Origin: Chryseobacterium sp. FH1
Lineage (GTDB): Bacteria > Bacteroidota > Bacteroidia > Flavobacteriales > Weeksellaceae
Assembly: GCF_000735135.1 (NCBI RefSeq)
Contig: NZ_JPLZ01000004.1
Span: 1-64,000 of the forward strand
DNA length: 64,000 nt
Direction: 5' to 3'
The notes under the pieces are model-generated. The model did not search any database. It was not told where the DNA came from and saw nothing but the letters and a program-made list of their open reading frames with translations. Below are positions 1 to 8,404 of the stretch, piece after piece. Numbering within the stretch: position 1 is the stretch's first letter; every line of letters begins with the position of its first letter. The translations under genes were made by a program, and so were the position numbers.

Positions 1-145
1 TAATTTCTATTTGAATCTCAATGAAAGAAAGAGCATTTAATTCTAAATCAAGCCATGGGTTTTTCCCGGAGCGGAGCAAAGTTTAATTAAATGCTTTTCT
101 CTTTTCTAAATTTAATATTTTCCAATCATATTTTATTATTGCAAA

Positions 146-228
146 TCTAAAGGAGTGGAAATCCTTTTTTTGCGGCTGGAAATGCGACGGCAAAAAGATT
201 GGGAACGGAAGGCGGAAAAAGCTGCCAA
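146..228 (-). repeat. 3'-end dispersed palindromic element, copy 1
   Basis: Read on the minus strand it begins a few bases after the rlmF stop with GGCAGCTTTTTCCGCC and contains an internal inverted repeat (AATCTTTTTGCC against GCAAAAAAAGGATT). It closely matches the copy after ilvD at 20931-21016 and shares its overall plan with four other copies in the window. Bases 1-145 to its left contain no gene that I can see. The element may be a 3'-UTR structure or a decayed mobile repeat; function unknown. Confidence 0.7.
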
Positions 229-234
229 ATAATT

Positions 235-1158
235 CTAAAACCAATCTCTCCTACTGTCTTTCAGGACAAATGTCCAAGCCAAAATACGGCTGATCTTCTG
301 ACCTTGCGCCATATCAATGGTTTTAAATTCTGGTACTTTGAGATTTTTCAGAAGTGTTGTCAGTTGATGAAGATTGTCTTTTTTAGAAACCAAACTCGTA
401 AACCAAAGAACGTTTGAAGAAAATTCTACACTTTCGATGATCATACTTTTGATGAAAGCTTCCTCGCCTCCTTCGCACCAAAGTTCGGAGGCATTGCCAC
501 TGAAATTAAGATTGGGTTTCTCTACTTTCTTTTTTCTGAGATTGTTATTTTTTCGTCGATTTCCCAACATTGCATCTTCCTCAGATTCGTGGAAAGGCGG
601 ATTGCACATCGAGAATGCGAATTTGTCGTTTTTCGAAATGATGTTTTTGAAAATAAAATCAGAATCAGGTTGGAATTTTAAATGAATATTTTCTGATAAT
701 TCAGAATTATTATCCAAAATTTTCTGCGCGTTTTCAAGAGAATCTTTATTAATATCTGTTCCCAACATTTCCCAGCCATAAAAACTATTTGCAATCAATG
801 GATAAACGAGATTGGCGCCCGTTCCAATATCCAAACCTTTCACTGAATTTCCAGTTGGAATCTCGCCATTTTCTTCCGCCAATAAATCCGCTAAATAATG
901 GACGTAATCTGCACGACCAGGAATCGGCGGACAAAGATTACCTTCCGGAATATCCCAATTTTTGACATTGTAATATTTCAAGAGCAAAGCTTTGTTGAGC
1001 AATTTCACCGCTTGTGGAAGACTGAAATTAATCGTCAACGTATCGTAATCATTTTTGAAAACGTAATGTTTCAGTTCGGGAACTGAGACAATCAATTCTT
1101 CGAAATCGTAGGAATTGCGGTGGAGATTTCTGGGATGGAGACTGGATTTATCGGTCAT
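235..1158 (-). CDS. rlmF: 23S rRNA (adenine(1618)-N6)-methyltransferase RlmF
   Basis: Methylates N6 of A1618 (E. coli numbering) in 23S rRNA using S-adenosylmethionine, in the cytoplasm. The 307-residue protein matches the usual RlmF length. Visible features are the N-terminal LHPRNLHR segment, the SAM-binding motif LDIGTGANLVYPL near residues 109-121, and the amino-methyltransferase motif NPPF at 186-189. I chose the ATG at 1158 rather than an upstream start because it gives the family N-terminus and because it overlaps the stop of the cytochrome c gene as TAATG, which implies translational coupling. A longer reading would add 29 residues without family similarity. Transcription is probably from the promoter upstream of the cytochrome gene. 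A dispersed palindromic element follows the stop codon directly. Confidence 0.93.
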   Translation of the reverse strand: MTDKSSLHPRNLHRNSYDFEELIVSVPELKHYVFKNDYDTLTINFSLPQAVKLLNKALLLKYYNVKNWDIPEGNLCPPIPGRADYVHYLADLLAEENGEIPTGNSVKGLDIGTGANLVYPLIANSFYGWEMLGTDINKDSLENAQKILDNNSELSENIHLKFQPDSDFIFKNIISKNDKFAFSMCNPPFHESEEDAMLGNRRKNNNLRKKKVEKPNLNFSGNASELWCEGGEEAFIKSMIIESVEFSSNVLWFTSLVSKKDNLHQLTTLLKNLKVPEFKTIDMAQGQKISRILAWTFVLKDSRRDWF

Positions 1159-1535
1159 TATTTCGAAGATAAAATATATTGCGCCATATATTTCGCATTT
1201 TCTTTGCTCATTCCATTGTGTGCCGGCATTGGAACATCGCCCCAAATTCCAGAACTTCCTTTGATGATTTTTTCGGCCAGCATTTCTACATTTTCCGGCG
1301 TGTTTTCATATTTCGCAGAAACTTCTTTGTAGGATGGTCCTATCATTTTTTCATCCATTTTATGACAGCCCAAACAGTCTGCACCTTCAACCAAAGATTT
1401 TCCTTCTGCAATCGGGTCTGTAACAACTGTTGGCGTTACTTCTTCAACTGTCAAATCTTCAGCATAATCATTGTTGTCTTTTTTAGAACAAGAGAATAAA
1501 ACAGCTACCAGAGCAAATGAGATTATTTTTTTCAT
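1158..1535 (-). CDS. small monohaem cytochrome c lipoprotein
   Basis: A 125-residue class I cytochrome c, probably anchored by a lipid on the periplasmic side of a membrane and acting as an electron carrier. The N-terminus is a lipoprotein signal with LFSC, giving Cys16 as the lipidated residue. The single haem site is CLGCH at 54-58, and Met103 in VPMPAH is the likely sixth ligand. Between the signal and the haem domain lies an acidic, proline/threonine-containing linker. It is the first gene of a two-gene unit with rlmF, overlapping it by one base, although the functions seem unrelated. The exact electron partner cannot be read from the sequence. Confidence 0.88.
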   Translation of the reverse strand: MKKIISFALVAVLFSCSKKDNNDYAEDLTVEEVTPTVVTDPIAEGKSLVEGADCLGCHKMDEKMIGPSYKEVSAKYENTPENVEMLAEKIIKGSSGIWGDVPMPAHNGMSKENAKYMAQYILSSK

Positions 1536-1552
1536 TTCAAAATATTACATCA

Positions 1553-1560
1553 CAAATTTA
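1553..1560 (-). promoter_or_regulatory. -7 box of the cytochrome c-rlmF unit
   Basis: TAAATTTG on the minus strand is a full match to the Bacteroidota -7 consensus TAnnTTTG and lies 17 nt before the ATG at 1535. No clear -33 element is visible. It sits back to back with the dusB promoter in an 86-bp divergent gap. Confidence 0.6.
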
Positions 1561-1609
1561 TCGAATTACGAATTAAGATTGATTTTAAATTAGTCCGAAA
1601 AGGAATCAT

Positions 1610-1617
1610 TATCTTTG
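1610..1617 (+). promoter_or_regulatory. -7 box of dusB, abutting the start codon
   Basis: TATCTTTG matches TAnnTTTG, and its last base is only 4 nt before the dusB ATG at 1622. Given the usual spacing of this box to the start of transcription, the transcript would begin at or within a base or two of the ATG, i.e. be leaderless. That inference depends on the promoter call. Confidence 0.55.
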
Positions 1618-1621
1618 CAGA

Positions 1622-2611
1622 ATGGTAAAAATTGGCAACATAGAACTTCCGGATTTTCCACTTCTTTTGGCTCCGATGGAGGATGTGAGTGATCCGCCTT
1701 TCAGAAAATTGTGCAAAATGCACGGCGCAGACTTGATGTATTCAGAATTTATTTCTTCTGAAGGCTTGATTCGTGATGCGATAAAAAGTCGCAAAAAGCT
1801 AGATATTTTTGATTATGAAAGACCTGTCGGTATTCAGATTTTTGGAGGCGATGAAGAAGCAATGGCAATGTCAGCAAGGATTGTGGAAACTGTTGAGCCA
1901 GATATTGTCGATATTAATTATGGATGTCCTGTAAAAAAAGTGGTTTGCAAAGGCGCAGGTGCAGGCGTTTTGAAAGATATTGACTTGATGGTAAGATTGA
2001 CCAAAGCCGTTGTGAACTCCACCCATTTACCTGTGACCGTAAAAACCAGGTTGGGTTGGGACAATGATTCTATCAATATTGATGAAGTGGCTGAAAGATT
2101 GCAGGATGTCGGCATCAAAGCTTTGACCATCCACGCCAGAACACGTGCCCAAATGTACAAAGGCGAAGCCGATTGGGAACATATTTCGAGAATCAAAAAC
2201 AATCCGAATATCGAAATCCCGATCTTTGGAAACGGCGATATCGATTCTCCTGAAAAAGCTTTGGAATACAAAAACAAATACAACTGTGACGGCATTATGA
2301 TTGGTCGTGGCGCGATTGGATATCCCTGGATTTTCAATGAGGTGAAACATTTTTTCAAAACTGGCGAAATTCTTCCTGAACCAACCATTGCAGAAAGATT
2401 GGATGCTGTGAAAAACCACGCACTTTGGTCTGTGGAATGGAAAGGCGAACGTCCCGGAATTGTGGAAATGAGACAACACTACAGCAATTACTTCCGCGGA
2501 ATTCCACATTTCAAAGAATTTAAAACTAAGTTTCTTCAGGCTTTGACGCTTGAACAAATTGATGAAATCATCGAGGAGACGAAGCATTTCTATTTGGAAA
2601 ATGCAATTTAA
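1622..2611 (+). CDS. dusB: tRNA-dihydrouridine synthase (DusB type)
   Basis: FMN-dependent enzyme that reduces uridines in the D-loop of tRNA to dihydrouridine. The 329-residue length is normal for DusB. Family signatures are APMEDVSDPPFR at residues 17-28, and DINYGCPVKKV with the catalytic cysteine at 102. The FMN/phosphate-binding segment IMIGRGAIGYPWIF lies near residues 220-233. The start ATG directly follows a -7 promoter box, so no leader is expected. The gene stands alone; its downstream neighbour is separated by almost 500 bp of repeats. Which uridine is modified cannot be decided here; the DusB assignment rests on overall similarity as I recall the family. Confidence 0.92.
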   Translation: MVKIGNIELPDFPLLLAPMEDVSDPPFRKLCKMHGADLMYSEFISSEGLIRDAIKSRKKLDIFDYERPVGIQIFGGDEEAMAMSARIVETVEPDIVDINYGCPVKKVVCKGAGAGVLKDIDLMVRLTKAVVNSTHLPVTVKTRLGWDNDSINIDEVAERLQDVGIKALTIHARTRAQMYKGEADWEHISRIKNNPNIEIPIFGNGDIDSPEKALEYKNKYNCDGIMIGRGAIGYPWIFNEVKHFFKTGEILPEPTIAERLDAVKNHALWSVEWKGERPGIVEMRQHYSNYFRGIPHFKEFKTKFLQALTLEQIDEIIEETKHFYLENAI

Positions 2612-2619
2612 TTTTCTTT

Positions 2620-2709
2620 AACCACAAAGGACACAAGGTTTTTCACAAAGTGCACGAAATCAAAATAAATTGTGAACTTCGTGAAAATCTTCGTGTTCTT
2701 TGTGGTTAA
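2620..2709. repeat. AACCACAAAG-type inverted repeat
   Basis: AACCACAAAGGACACAAGG at the left end is mirrored by CTTCGTGTTCTTTGTGGTT at the right end, so the stretch can form a long imperfect hairpin. Related A-rich AACGCAAAG repeats occur at 10805, 16297, 44828 and 47414. Similar sequences are common between genes in this bacterial class. It could act as a terminator for dusB. Confidence 0.6.
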
Positions 2710-2745
2710 AACCTGTCAAGAGAATGTTTAAATTTGACCCAATTA

Positions 2746-2895
2746 AGAGCCTGTTTAAAAATGATTAAAAATAAAATTTTCAAAGCATTTTTCTTTTCCC
2801 CAACCCTAAAGGGTGGAAAAACACCTTGAAAATTTCATCAAAATTACTCCCTTTAGGGTCGGGGAAATAATTTTGATGAAATTCAAACAGGCTCT
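2746..2895. repeat. 150-bp inverted-repeat element
   Basis: The ends AGAGCCTGTTT (2746-2756) and AAACAGGCTCT (2885-2895) are perfect inverted repeats. Inside, CCCCAACCCTAAAGGG is mirrored by CCCTTTAGGGTCGGGG, and AATTTTCAAAG/CTTGAAAATT-type arms flank it. The core recurs at 45014-45115. There is no coding capacity. It looks like a non-autonomous palindromic repeat; no transposase is nearby. Confidence 0.65.
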
Positions 2896-2916
2896 AATAT
2901 ATCAAAGAAATGATTG

Positions 2917-2990
2917 CTCTCGCAGATTCAGCTAATCTTGCAGATTTGTTTTAAAATGAAAAATCTACTTAATCTGCCAAATCCTCAAGA
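2917..2990. repeat. CTCGCAGATT-type repeat
   Basis: Contains CTCGCAGATTCAGCTAATCT and a degenerate inverted partner (AATCTGCC). The same unit, as a cleaner hairpin, is found at 14738-14804. Together with the two preceding repeats it fills the 483-bp gap between dusB and the M1 peptidase gene; the remaining bases (about 2991-3094) should hold the peptidase promoter, but I see no full TAnnTTTG match, only TAACTTTT near 3047. Confidence 0.5.
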
Positions 2991-3094
2991 TTCTAAAAAC
3001 TTAAACAAACTTTAGATTCTAGGAAAATATTATTTAAACTTCTTGTAACTTTTAACAGTTTACCATCAACTTATTAAGTCTCAAAAAAATAAAA

Positions 3095-4726
3095 ATGAAA
3101 AAACTACTTCTTCTTTCCATATTGGCGATGGGATTTTCCAAAGCTCAGTTTTTCGAGTCGCCGGAGAAATTCACCAAGACAGATTCGCTGAAAGGTTCCA
3201 ATACGAAATTCAGGAACTTTTGGGATGTGAAAAAATATGACATCGTCTTGGAACCGAACTTCGAAGCAAAAAGCATCAAAGGAAGCAACAAAATCAGCAT
3301 CGAAATTGAAAAAAATGTGACCAATCCTATTTTTCAGATTGACCTTCAAAATCCAATGAAGGCTGATAGAATCAAAGCAAACTTTCCTATCGTGGAGCAA
3401 AGAGTTGATGGTGATTTTATATTCCTTCACACGAAAAAAAGCTTCAAGAAAGGAGAAAAATTCGTGATTGACATTGACTTTTCCGGAAATCCCGTGATTG
3501 CAAAAAATGCACCTTGGGACGGCGGTTGGATGTTCGCAAAAGACAAAAACGGCAATCCGTGGATGACGGTTGCAGACGAAGGAATTGGCGCGAGCATTTG
3601 GCTTCCTTGCAAAGATATTTGGAGCGATGAACCAGATAATGGAACAACTTTCAAAATCATTACGCCAAAAGATCTGGTTGGAGTTGCAGGCGGAAGGCTC
3701 ATTAAACAAGAAAATATTGGTGATAAAAAATCTTGGCTTTGGGAAGTTAAAAATCCGATCAATGCTTATTCCATTATTCCGTCCATCGGGAAATATGTGA
3801 ATTTCAAAGATACTTTTGATGGCGAAAAAGGAAAACTTGATTTGGACTATTGGGTTTTGGATTACAACCTTGACAAAGCTAAAAAACAATTCGAGCAAGT
3901 GAAACCGATGATGAAATCCTTCGAAAGTTGGTTTGGTCCTTATCCTTTTTATGAAGATTCTTACAAACTGGTAGAGTCACCACATCTTGGGATGGAACAT
4001 CAAAGCAACGTGGCATACGGAAATAAATATATGAACGGTTATCTGGGTCATGATATGTCTGGAACGGGCATCGGAATGAAGTGGGATTACATCATCATCC
4101 ACGAAACCGGACACGAGTGGTTTGCGAATAACATTACGGCGAAAGATCAAGCGGATATGTGGATTCACGAGAGTTTCACAACTTATTCCGAAACGCTTTA
4201 TGTGGAAAGCCTTTGGGGAAAAGCTGATGGAGACAAGTACACACAAGGCATAAGAAACAACATTCAAAACGACAAAGCGATCATCGGGCAATATGGCGTG
4301 AGAAACGAAGGAAGTGGAGATATGTACCCAAAAGGCTCGAATATGATTCACACGATTCGAACTGTCATTAATAATGATGACAAGTTTCGTCAAATTTTGA
4401 GAGGACTTAATAAAGATTTCTACCATCAAACTGTGACGGCAGAACAAATTCAAAACTATTTCATTGAAAAAAGTGGAATTGATCTAAAGTCAATTTTTGA
4501 TCAATATCTAAGAACAGCGAAAATCCCAACTTTGGAATATAAGCAAACAGGAAATCAACTGACGTACAAATGGACCAACGTGATTCCGAATTTGAAGTTC
4601 CCAATTAGATTGGCAGACGGACAAGAATTGAAACCGACAGAACAATCTCAAACCACGACTTTGAAATCTGACAAACCCGTGGAATTCAATAAAAATTATT
4701 ACATCGAGGTAAATCAAGTTTACTAA
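3095..4726 (+). CDS. M1 family zinc metallopeptidase, exported
   Basis: A gluzincin aminopeptidase-like enzyme that probably trims peptides in the periplasm. Residues 1-17 form a signal peptide ending FSKA, with Gln18 as likely first mature residue. The zinc site is HETGH at 336-340 with the third ligand Glu359 in IHESFTTYSE. The usual substrate-binding GAMEN motif is replaced by GMEHQS at 299-304, as in the Bacteroidota branch of the family. At 543 residues it is shorter than the 850-900 residues of classical PepN, lacking the helical C-terminal domain, which is normal for this branch. The gene is monocistronic, with a hairpin terminator after the stop. Substrate specificity is not evident. 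Confidence 0.9.
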   Translation: MKKLLLLSILAMGFSKAQFFESPEKFTKTDSLKGSNTKFRNFWDVKKYDIVLEPNFEAKSIKGSNKISIEIEKNVTNPIFQIDLQNPMKADRIKANFPIVEQRVDGDFIFLHTKKSFKKGEKFVIDIDFSGNPVIAKNAPWDGGWMFAKDKNGNPWMTVADEGIGASIWLPCKDIWSDEPDNGTTFKIITPKDLVGVAGGRLIKQENIGDKKSWLWEVKNPINAYSIIPSIGKYVNFKDTFDGEKGKLDLDYWVLDYNLDKAKKQFEQVKPMMKSFESWFGPYPFYEDSYKLVESPHLGMEHQSNVAYGNKYMNGYLGHDMSGTGIGMKWDYIIIHETGHEWFANNITAKDQADMWIHESFTTYSETLYVESLWGKADGDKYTQGIRNNIQNDKAIIGQYGVRNEGSGDMYPKGSNMIHTIRTVINNDDKFRQILRGLNKDFYHQTVTAEQIQNYFIEKSGIDLKSIFDQYLRTAKIPTLEYKQTGNQLTYKWTNVIPNLKFPIRLADGQELKPTEQSQTTTLKSDKPVEFNKNYYIEVNQVY

Positions 4727-4750
4727 GATTTCACTAAATTTAATTTATTA

Positions 4751-4786
4751 AAACCATTTCAAAATTATCTTTGGAATGGTTTTATA
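4751..4786 (+). terminator. Rho-independent terminator after the M1 peptidase gene
   Basis: AAACCATTTCAAA (4751-4763) pairs with TTTGGAATGGTTT (4770-4782) with one wobble, followed by a T-rich stretch. It lies 24 bp past the stop codon. Confidence 0.7.
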
Positions 4787-4818
4787 TTTAACACCGATTA
4801 AAAAAATCAAAAATCGAT

Positions 4819-6324
4819 ATGAGAAATAAATTCATTTTCTGGGGAATTGTTTTGTTAATAGTGACTTGGACAACCGCTTTGCTTATAAAAGCACATTATT
4901 GGATTCCGATTTTTTTGACGTTCATTTATCTTCTAGGAATTTACAATACGTATCAAACCAAACACGCCATTCTCAGAAACTTCCCTGTTCTCGGTTATTT
5001 CCGTTATATCTTTGAGGAGATTTCGCCAGAGATCCAACAATATTTCATCGAAAGAGAAACCGACGGAAAACCATTTCCAAGACATCAAAGATCAGCCGCT
5101 TACAGACGTTCCAAAAATGTGAGCGATACTGTGCCGTTCGGAACCCAGCTGGAAATCAACCATCGGAAATATGAAGGCATCAAACATTCTATCTACGCCA
5201 AACATCCGAAAGAGGAATTGCCGAGAGTTTTGATTGGCGAAAATTGCAAACAGCCATACAATGCGTCGCTTCTCAACATTTCTGCAATGAGTTTCGGAGC
5301 CTTGAGTGACCGTGCTCAGATGGCGCTGAACCGAGGTGCGAAAAAAGGAAATTTCTACCACAACACGGGCGAAGGAGGCATCTCTCCACATCATTTGGAA
5401 GGTGGCGACCTTTGCTGGCAAATTGGAACCGGTTACTTTGGATGCAGAAATGAAGAAGGAAACTTCGATGCGGAATTGTTTAAAAAATATGCGAATCTGG
5501 AAAATGTGAAAATGATCGAGATCAAATTATCTCAAGGTGCCAAACCAGGTCACGGCGGTGTTTTGCCAGCTGTGAAAAATACGCCGGAGATTGCCGCTAT
5601 CCGTCACGTACCACCTGGCGTTACGATTCTTTCGCCACCATCGCACAGCGCTTTTTCCGATGCTGCAGGTTTGTTGAGATTTGTAGATCAATTGCGTGAA
5701 TTGTCTGGTGGAAAACCAACCGGTTTTAAACTTTGCATCGGCGACACCAAAGAGTTTGAAGACATTTGTGAGCAGATGAACATTTTAAATATTTATCCAG
5801 ACTTCATTACCGTAGATGGCGCAGAAGGTGGAACCGGCGCTGCACCGCCAGAGTTCTCAGATGGTGTTGGAATGCCTTTGGAACCGGCCTTGATTTTTGT
5901 GAATAAAACTTTGATGAATTATGAAGTTAGAGACAAATTAAGAATCATTGCCAGTGGAAAAGTCCTGACTTCGTTGGATATTTTAAGAGCCGTTGCGATG
6001 GGCGCCGACCTTTGCAACAACGCTAGAGGTTTTATGTTTTCTTTGGGTTGCATCCAAGCACTGAGATGTAACACCAACACTTGTCCAACAGGCGTTGCAA
6101 CGCAAGATAAAATGCTGATCAAAGGTCTTGATACCAATGATAAGACAGAACGTGTTTACCAGTTCCATAAAAACACTTTGCACACTTGCAACGAACTGAT
6201 AGCAGCCGCGGGAAGAGAAACTTACGACCAAGTAGATGCCTCTATGTTTATGCGTGGCGATGAGTTTGAACATTTGTCTGACACTTATTTTCCAGACATT
6301 TTGGAGAATGTAAGAAGGAAGTAA
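4819..6324 (+). CDS. membrane-anchored FMN-binding glutamate synthase-domain protein
   Basis: A 501-residue protein carrying only the glutamate synthase (FMN/[3Fe-4S]) domain. Two hydrophobic segments near residues 6-23 and 29-43 should anchor it in the inner membrane, with the catalytic domain in the cytoplasm. Glutamate synthase hallmarks include the SAMSFGALSDRAQMALN region, the glycine-rich TVDGAEGGTGAAPPE segment and the cysteine cluster C411-x5-C417-x4-C422 that would bind a 3Fe-4S centre. It lacks the amidotransferase and the NADPH-binding subunit, so whether it makes glutamate from a separate ammonia or glutamine source is unknown. Such stand-alone proteins are common in Bacteroidota. 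It is monocistronic, with a strong terminator downstream. Confidence 0.85.
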   Translation: MRNKFIFWGIVLLIVTWTTALLIKAHYWIPIFLTFIYLLGIYNTYQTKHAILRNFPVLGYFRYIFEEISPEIQQYFIERETDGKPFPRHQRSAAYRRSKNVSDTVPFGTQLEINHRKYEGIKHSIYAKHPKEELPRVLIGENCKQPYNASLLNISAMSFGALSDRAQMALNRGAKKGNFYHNTGEGGISPHHLEGGDLCWQIGTGYFGCRNEEGNFDAELFKKYANLENVKMIEIKLSQGAKPGHGGVLPAVKNTPEIAAIRHVPPGVTILSPPSHSAFSDAAGLLRFVDQLRELSGGKPTGFKLCIGDTKEFEDICEQMNILNIYPDFITVDGAEGGTGAAPPEFSDGVGMPLEPALIFVNKTLMNYEVRDKLRIIASGKVLTSLDILRAVAMGADLCNNARGFMFSLGCIQALRCNTNTCPTGVATQDKMLIKGLDTNDKTERVYQFHKNTLHTCNELIAAAGRETYDQVDASMFMRGDEFEHLSDTYFPDILENVRRK

Positions 6325-6350
6325 TCTACATTTACGCTGAGAAAAATCAA

Positions 6351-6380
6351 AGACCTATTCAGATTTGAATAGGTCTTTTT
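6351..6380 (+). terminator. Rho-independent terminator
   Basis: AGACCTATTCA (6351-6361) pairs perfectly with TGAATAGGTCT (6366-6376) around a 4-nt loop, followed by TTTT. It lies 26 bp after the glutamate-synthase-domain gene. Confidence 0.88.
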
Positions 6381-6630
6381 AGAAAATTCATTTTCCATTT
6401 CGTTAAGAAATGAAAGCTCTTATGGTTATTGAATACTTCAAAATTAGAAGTTCCTCCATCTATTAGCAAAAATGAGGGGTGGACATCGGGTGGACAAATT
6501 ATTTTACAAATAAAGACAACTGAAAATCAAATAGTTAAATAATCGAATTTTGGTATTTAATAATAATTAATCCTAAAATCAATAGAAAAACTAATGTTTT
6601 ATTGTAATTTGCATAAGAATAAGTGGTTAT
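6381..6630. other. intergenic region before the TPR regulator
   Basis: An AT-rich stretch with no gene visible. It contains a 9-nt direct repeat GGGTGGACA at 6477-6485 and 6488-6496. Near 6605-6611 the sequence TAATTTG resembles a -7 box but is one base shorter than TAnnTTTG; it could serve the regulator whose start is at 6631. Confidence 0.4.
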
Positions 6631-8346
6631 TTGAAGCAGATTTACATCATAATTCTTTTATTTTTCTTCTCCGAAAATATTTTTTCGCAGAATATTGTCA
6701 TCGATAAAAATCTGGATTCTAAGAAAAAAATAGAATCGATCATTCTTCAAAGCAAGAATTTTGGAAAAGATACAAATGCTCTTAAATCTTACTTATCGCC
6801 ATTAATCAAATCCTCGGACAAGAATCTCCACATTGTCTATTATAATATGTTAGCAAGTGGATTTGCTTCTGCTAACGAAAGCATTAATAAAACCAGCAAT
6901 CACAATTTTTCTAAATCTTTGGCTTTGGCAAAATCCGAAGAAAACCACGGATTGGAAATTTGGGCTTTGGTAAATTATGCATTCTATCTCTACGATTACA
7001 AAAAAACTACCGAGGCACTTCAAGTTTATCTAGATGCTGACAACAAAATCAGACAGACCGAGGCCAGCGCCATCATTCTACCTAGTGATAGTTTTAAAAA
7101 GATTGGTTTCTTTATGGGAACGATTGGCGACACAAATGAAGCCATCCATTATTTACAAAAAGCCGAGCAGTTTGCTGAACCAAATTCTAAGGAATTATCC
7201 GCCATTAAAGATAATATTGGTTTTTACTATCTTGAACTGAATCAATTTGAAAATGCTAAAAAATACTTTTCGGAAGCGGAGACTATTTCCAAATCTATCA
7301 ATGACCAAATAAGATATGCAAAAGTTTTGGGGAATTTTGGACTTTTGGAGTATAAAAAAGGGAATCTTGGCAAAGCTGTCAGATTATTGGAACAGGATCT
7401 TGAGATTTCCAGAAAACTTCAAAGTCACAACAATACAAACTACGCGGAGATTTTGCTGAGCAGAATTCTCATTGATAAAAATCAAATCGACGAAGCCAAA
7501 AAACTTCTGACTCAAGCCAAAAAATACGCGGAATCGAAACCTCATCTAAAGAAATCTGTCTTCGAAATTGAACAGCTGAATCTGAAAATCGCTCAAAAAG
7601 AAAACGATCCAGAAAAGGAATTATCTGCCTTGAGAAAACTGAACGAACTGGAAGATGAACTCACGGACAGCGACAGTGAAAAGAATTTGGAACGCAGTAA
7701 TATTCTTGCCCAAAAAGAAAGATACGCAAGCAAATTAAGCCTTGCAAACGCTCAATTCGAAAAGGAACAGCTGAAAAACAAAGCAATTATCGTTGTCTCT
7801 GTTTTGTTATTTTTCATCATTATCCTGTTGATTATTTTCAATCGAAAACAACTTAAAACAAGGAAGGACAAGTACTACAAAACTGTTCTGAGACTTGAAC
7901 TTGAGAAGGTAAAATCTGAACAGAAATTTCTGGAGACCAATAAAACCTTGTCGTCTTACAGCACTTATCTCACCGAAAAAAATGAGCAGATAGAATTGCT
8001 GAACAAAGAATTGCTGAAAATCAAAAACTCCTCTTCTTCTTCCATCGAAAAAGAGAAACAACAATTGCAAAAACTATTGGATTCCCATCTGATGACGGAT
8101 GAGAATTGGATGAATTTCAAAGATGCTTTCCAACACGAATATCCAGATTATTTTAAATTATTGATGACGGATTTCCCAGACCTCACCGAATCAAATCTGA
8201 GAATTACAAGCTTGATGAAATTGGGATTGTCCAACCAAGAAGTCTCATCGTTGCTAGGAATTACGATCGAAGCGGTGAAAAAATCCAAGCAACGATTGAA
8301 GAAAAGATTTGGAGAAAAATATCAGGATCTGTTTTTGGGAAATTAA
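6631..8346 (+). CDS. TPR-repeat membrane regulator with LuxR-type helix-turn-helix
   Basis: A 571-residue one-component regulator of the type common in Bacteroidota. It has an N-terminal signal-like helix (residues 3-19), a long helical TPR region of roughly residues 70-370 that would lie in the periplasm, one transmembrane helix near 384-404 followed by NRKQ, a cytoplasmic coiled coil to about residue 475, and a C-terminal LuxR/GerE-like helix-turn-helix (ITSLMKLGLSNQEVSSLLG, about 525-543, with VKKSKQRLKKRFG after it). The start codon is TTG at 6631; I keep it because the following residues form the expected signal helix and there is no in-frame ATG before it. Ligand and target genes are unknown. 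It is convergent with guaA. Confidence 0.82.
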   Translation: MKQIYIIILLFFFSENIFSQNIVIDKNLDSKKKIESIILQSKNFGKDTNALKSYLSPLIKSSDKNLHIVYYNMLASGFASANESINKTSNHNFSKSLALAKSEENHGLEIWALVNYAFYLYDYKKTTEALQVYLDADNKIRQTEASAIILPSDSFKKIGFFMGTIGDTNEAIHYLQKAEQFAEPNSKELSAIKDNIGFYYLELNQFENAKKYFSEAETISKSINDQIRYAKVLGNFGLLEYKKGNLGKAVRLLEQDLEISRKLQSHNNTNYAEILLSRILIDKNQIDEAKKLLTQAKKYAESKPHLKKSVFEIEQLNLKIAQKENDPEKELSALRKLNELEDELTDSDSEKNLERSNILAQKERYASKLSLANAQFEKEQLKNKAIIVVSVLLFFIIILLIIFNRKQLKTRKDKYYKTVLRLELEKVKSEQKFLETNKTLSSYSTYLTEKNEQIELLNKELLKIKNSSSSSIEKEKQQLQKLLDSHLMTDENWMNFKDAFQHEYPDYFKLLMTDFPDLTESNLRITSLMKLGLSNQEVSSLLGITIEAVKKSKQRLKKRFGEKYQDLFLGN

Positions 8347-8348
8347 TC

Positions 8349-8380
8349 AAAAAAAAAATCCAACAAAAAAATTGCTGGAT
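8349..8380 (-). terminator. terminator of guaA
   Basis: On the minus strand ATCCAGC pairs with GTTGGAT (plus-strand 8358-8380, one wobble) and is followed by about ten T. It lies in the convergent gap and could also affect the regulator on the other strand. Confidence 0.72.
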
Positions 8381-8404
8381 CTATCTTTATAATTTATCAA
8401 TATT

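Noticed and set aside
3104-3898. 264-codon open frame antisense to the M1 peptidase gene
   Set aside because: It mirrors a well-supported gene, has no promoter or family similarity, and its composition follows from the codons of the sense gene.
6477-6496. Direct repeat GGGTGGACA, considered as an attachment site or integrase remnant
   Set aside because: Only two short copies, no integrase, tRNA or element boundary nearby.
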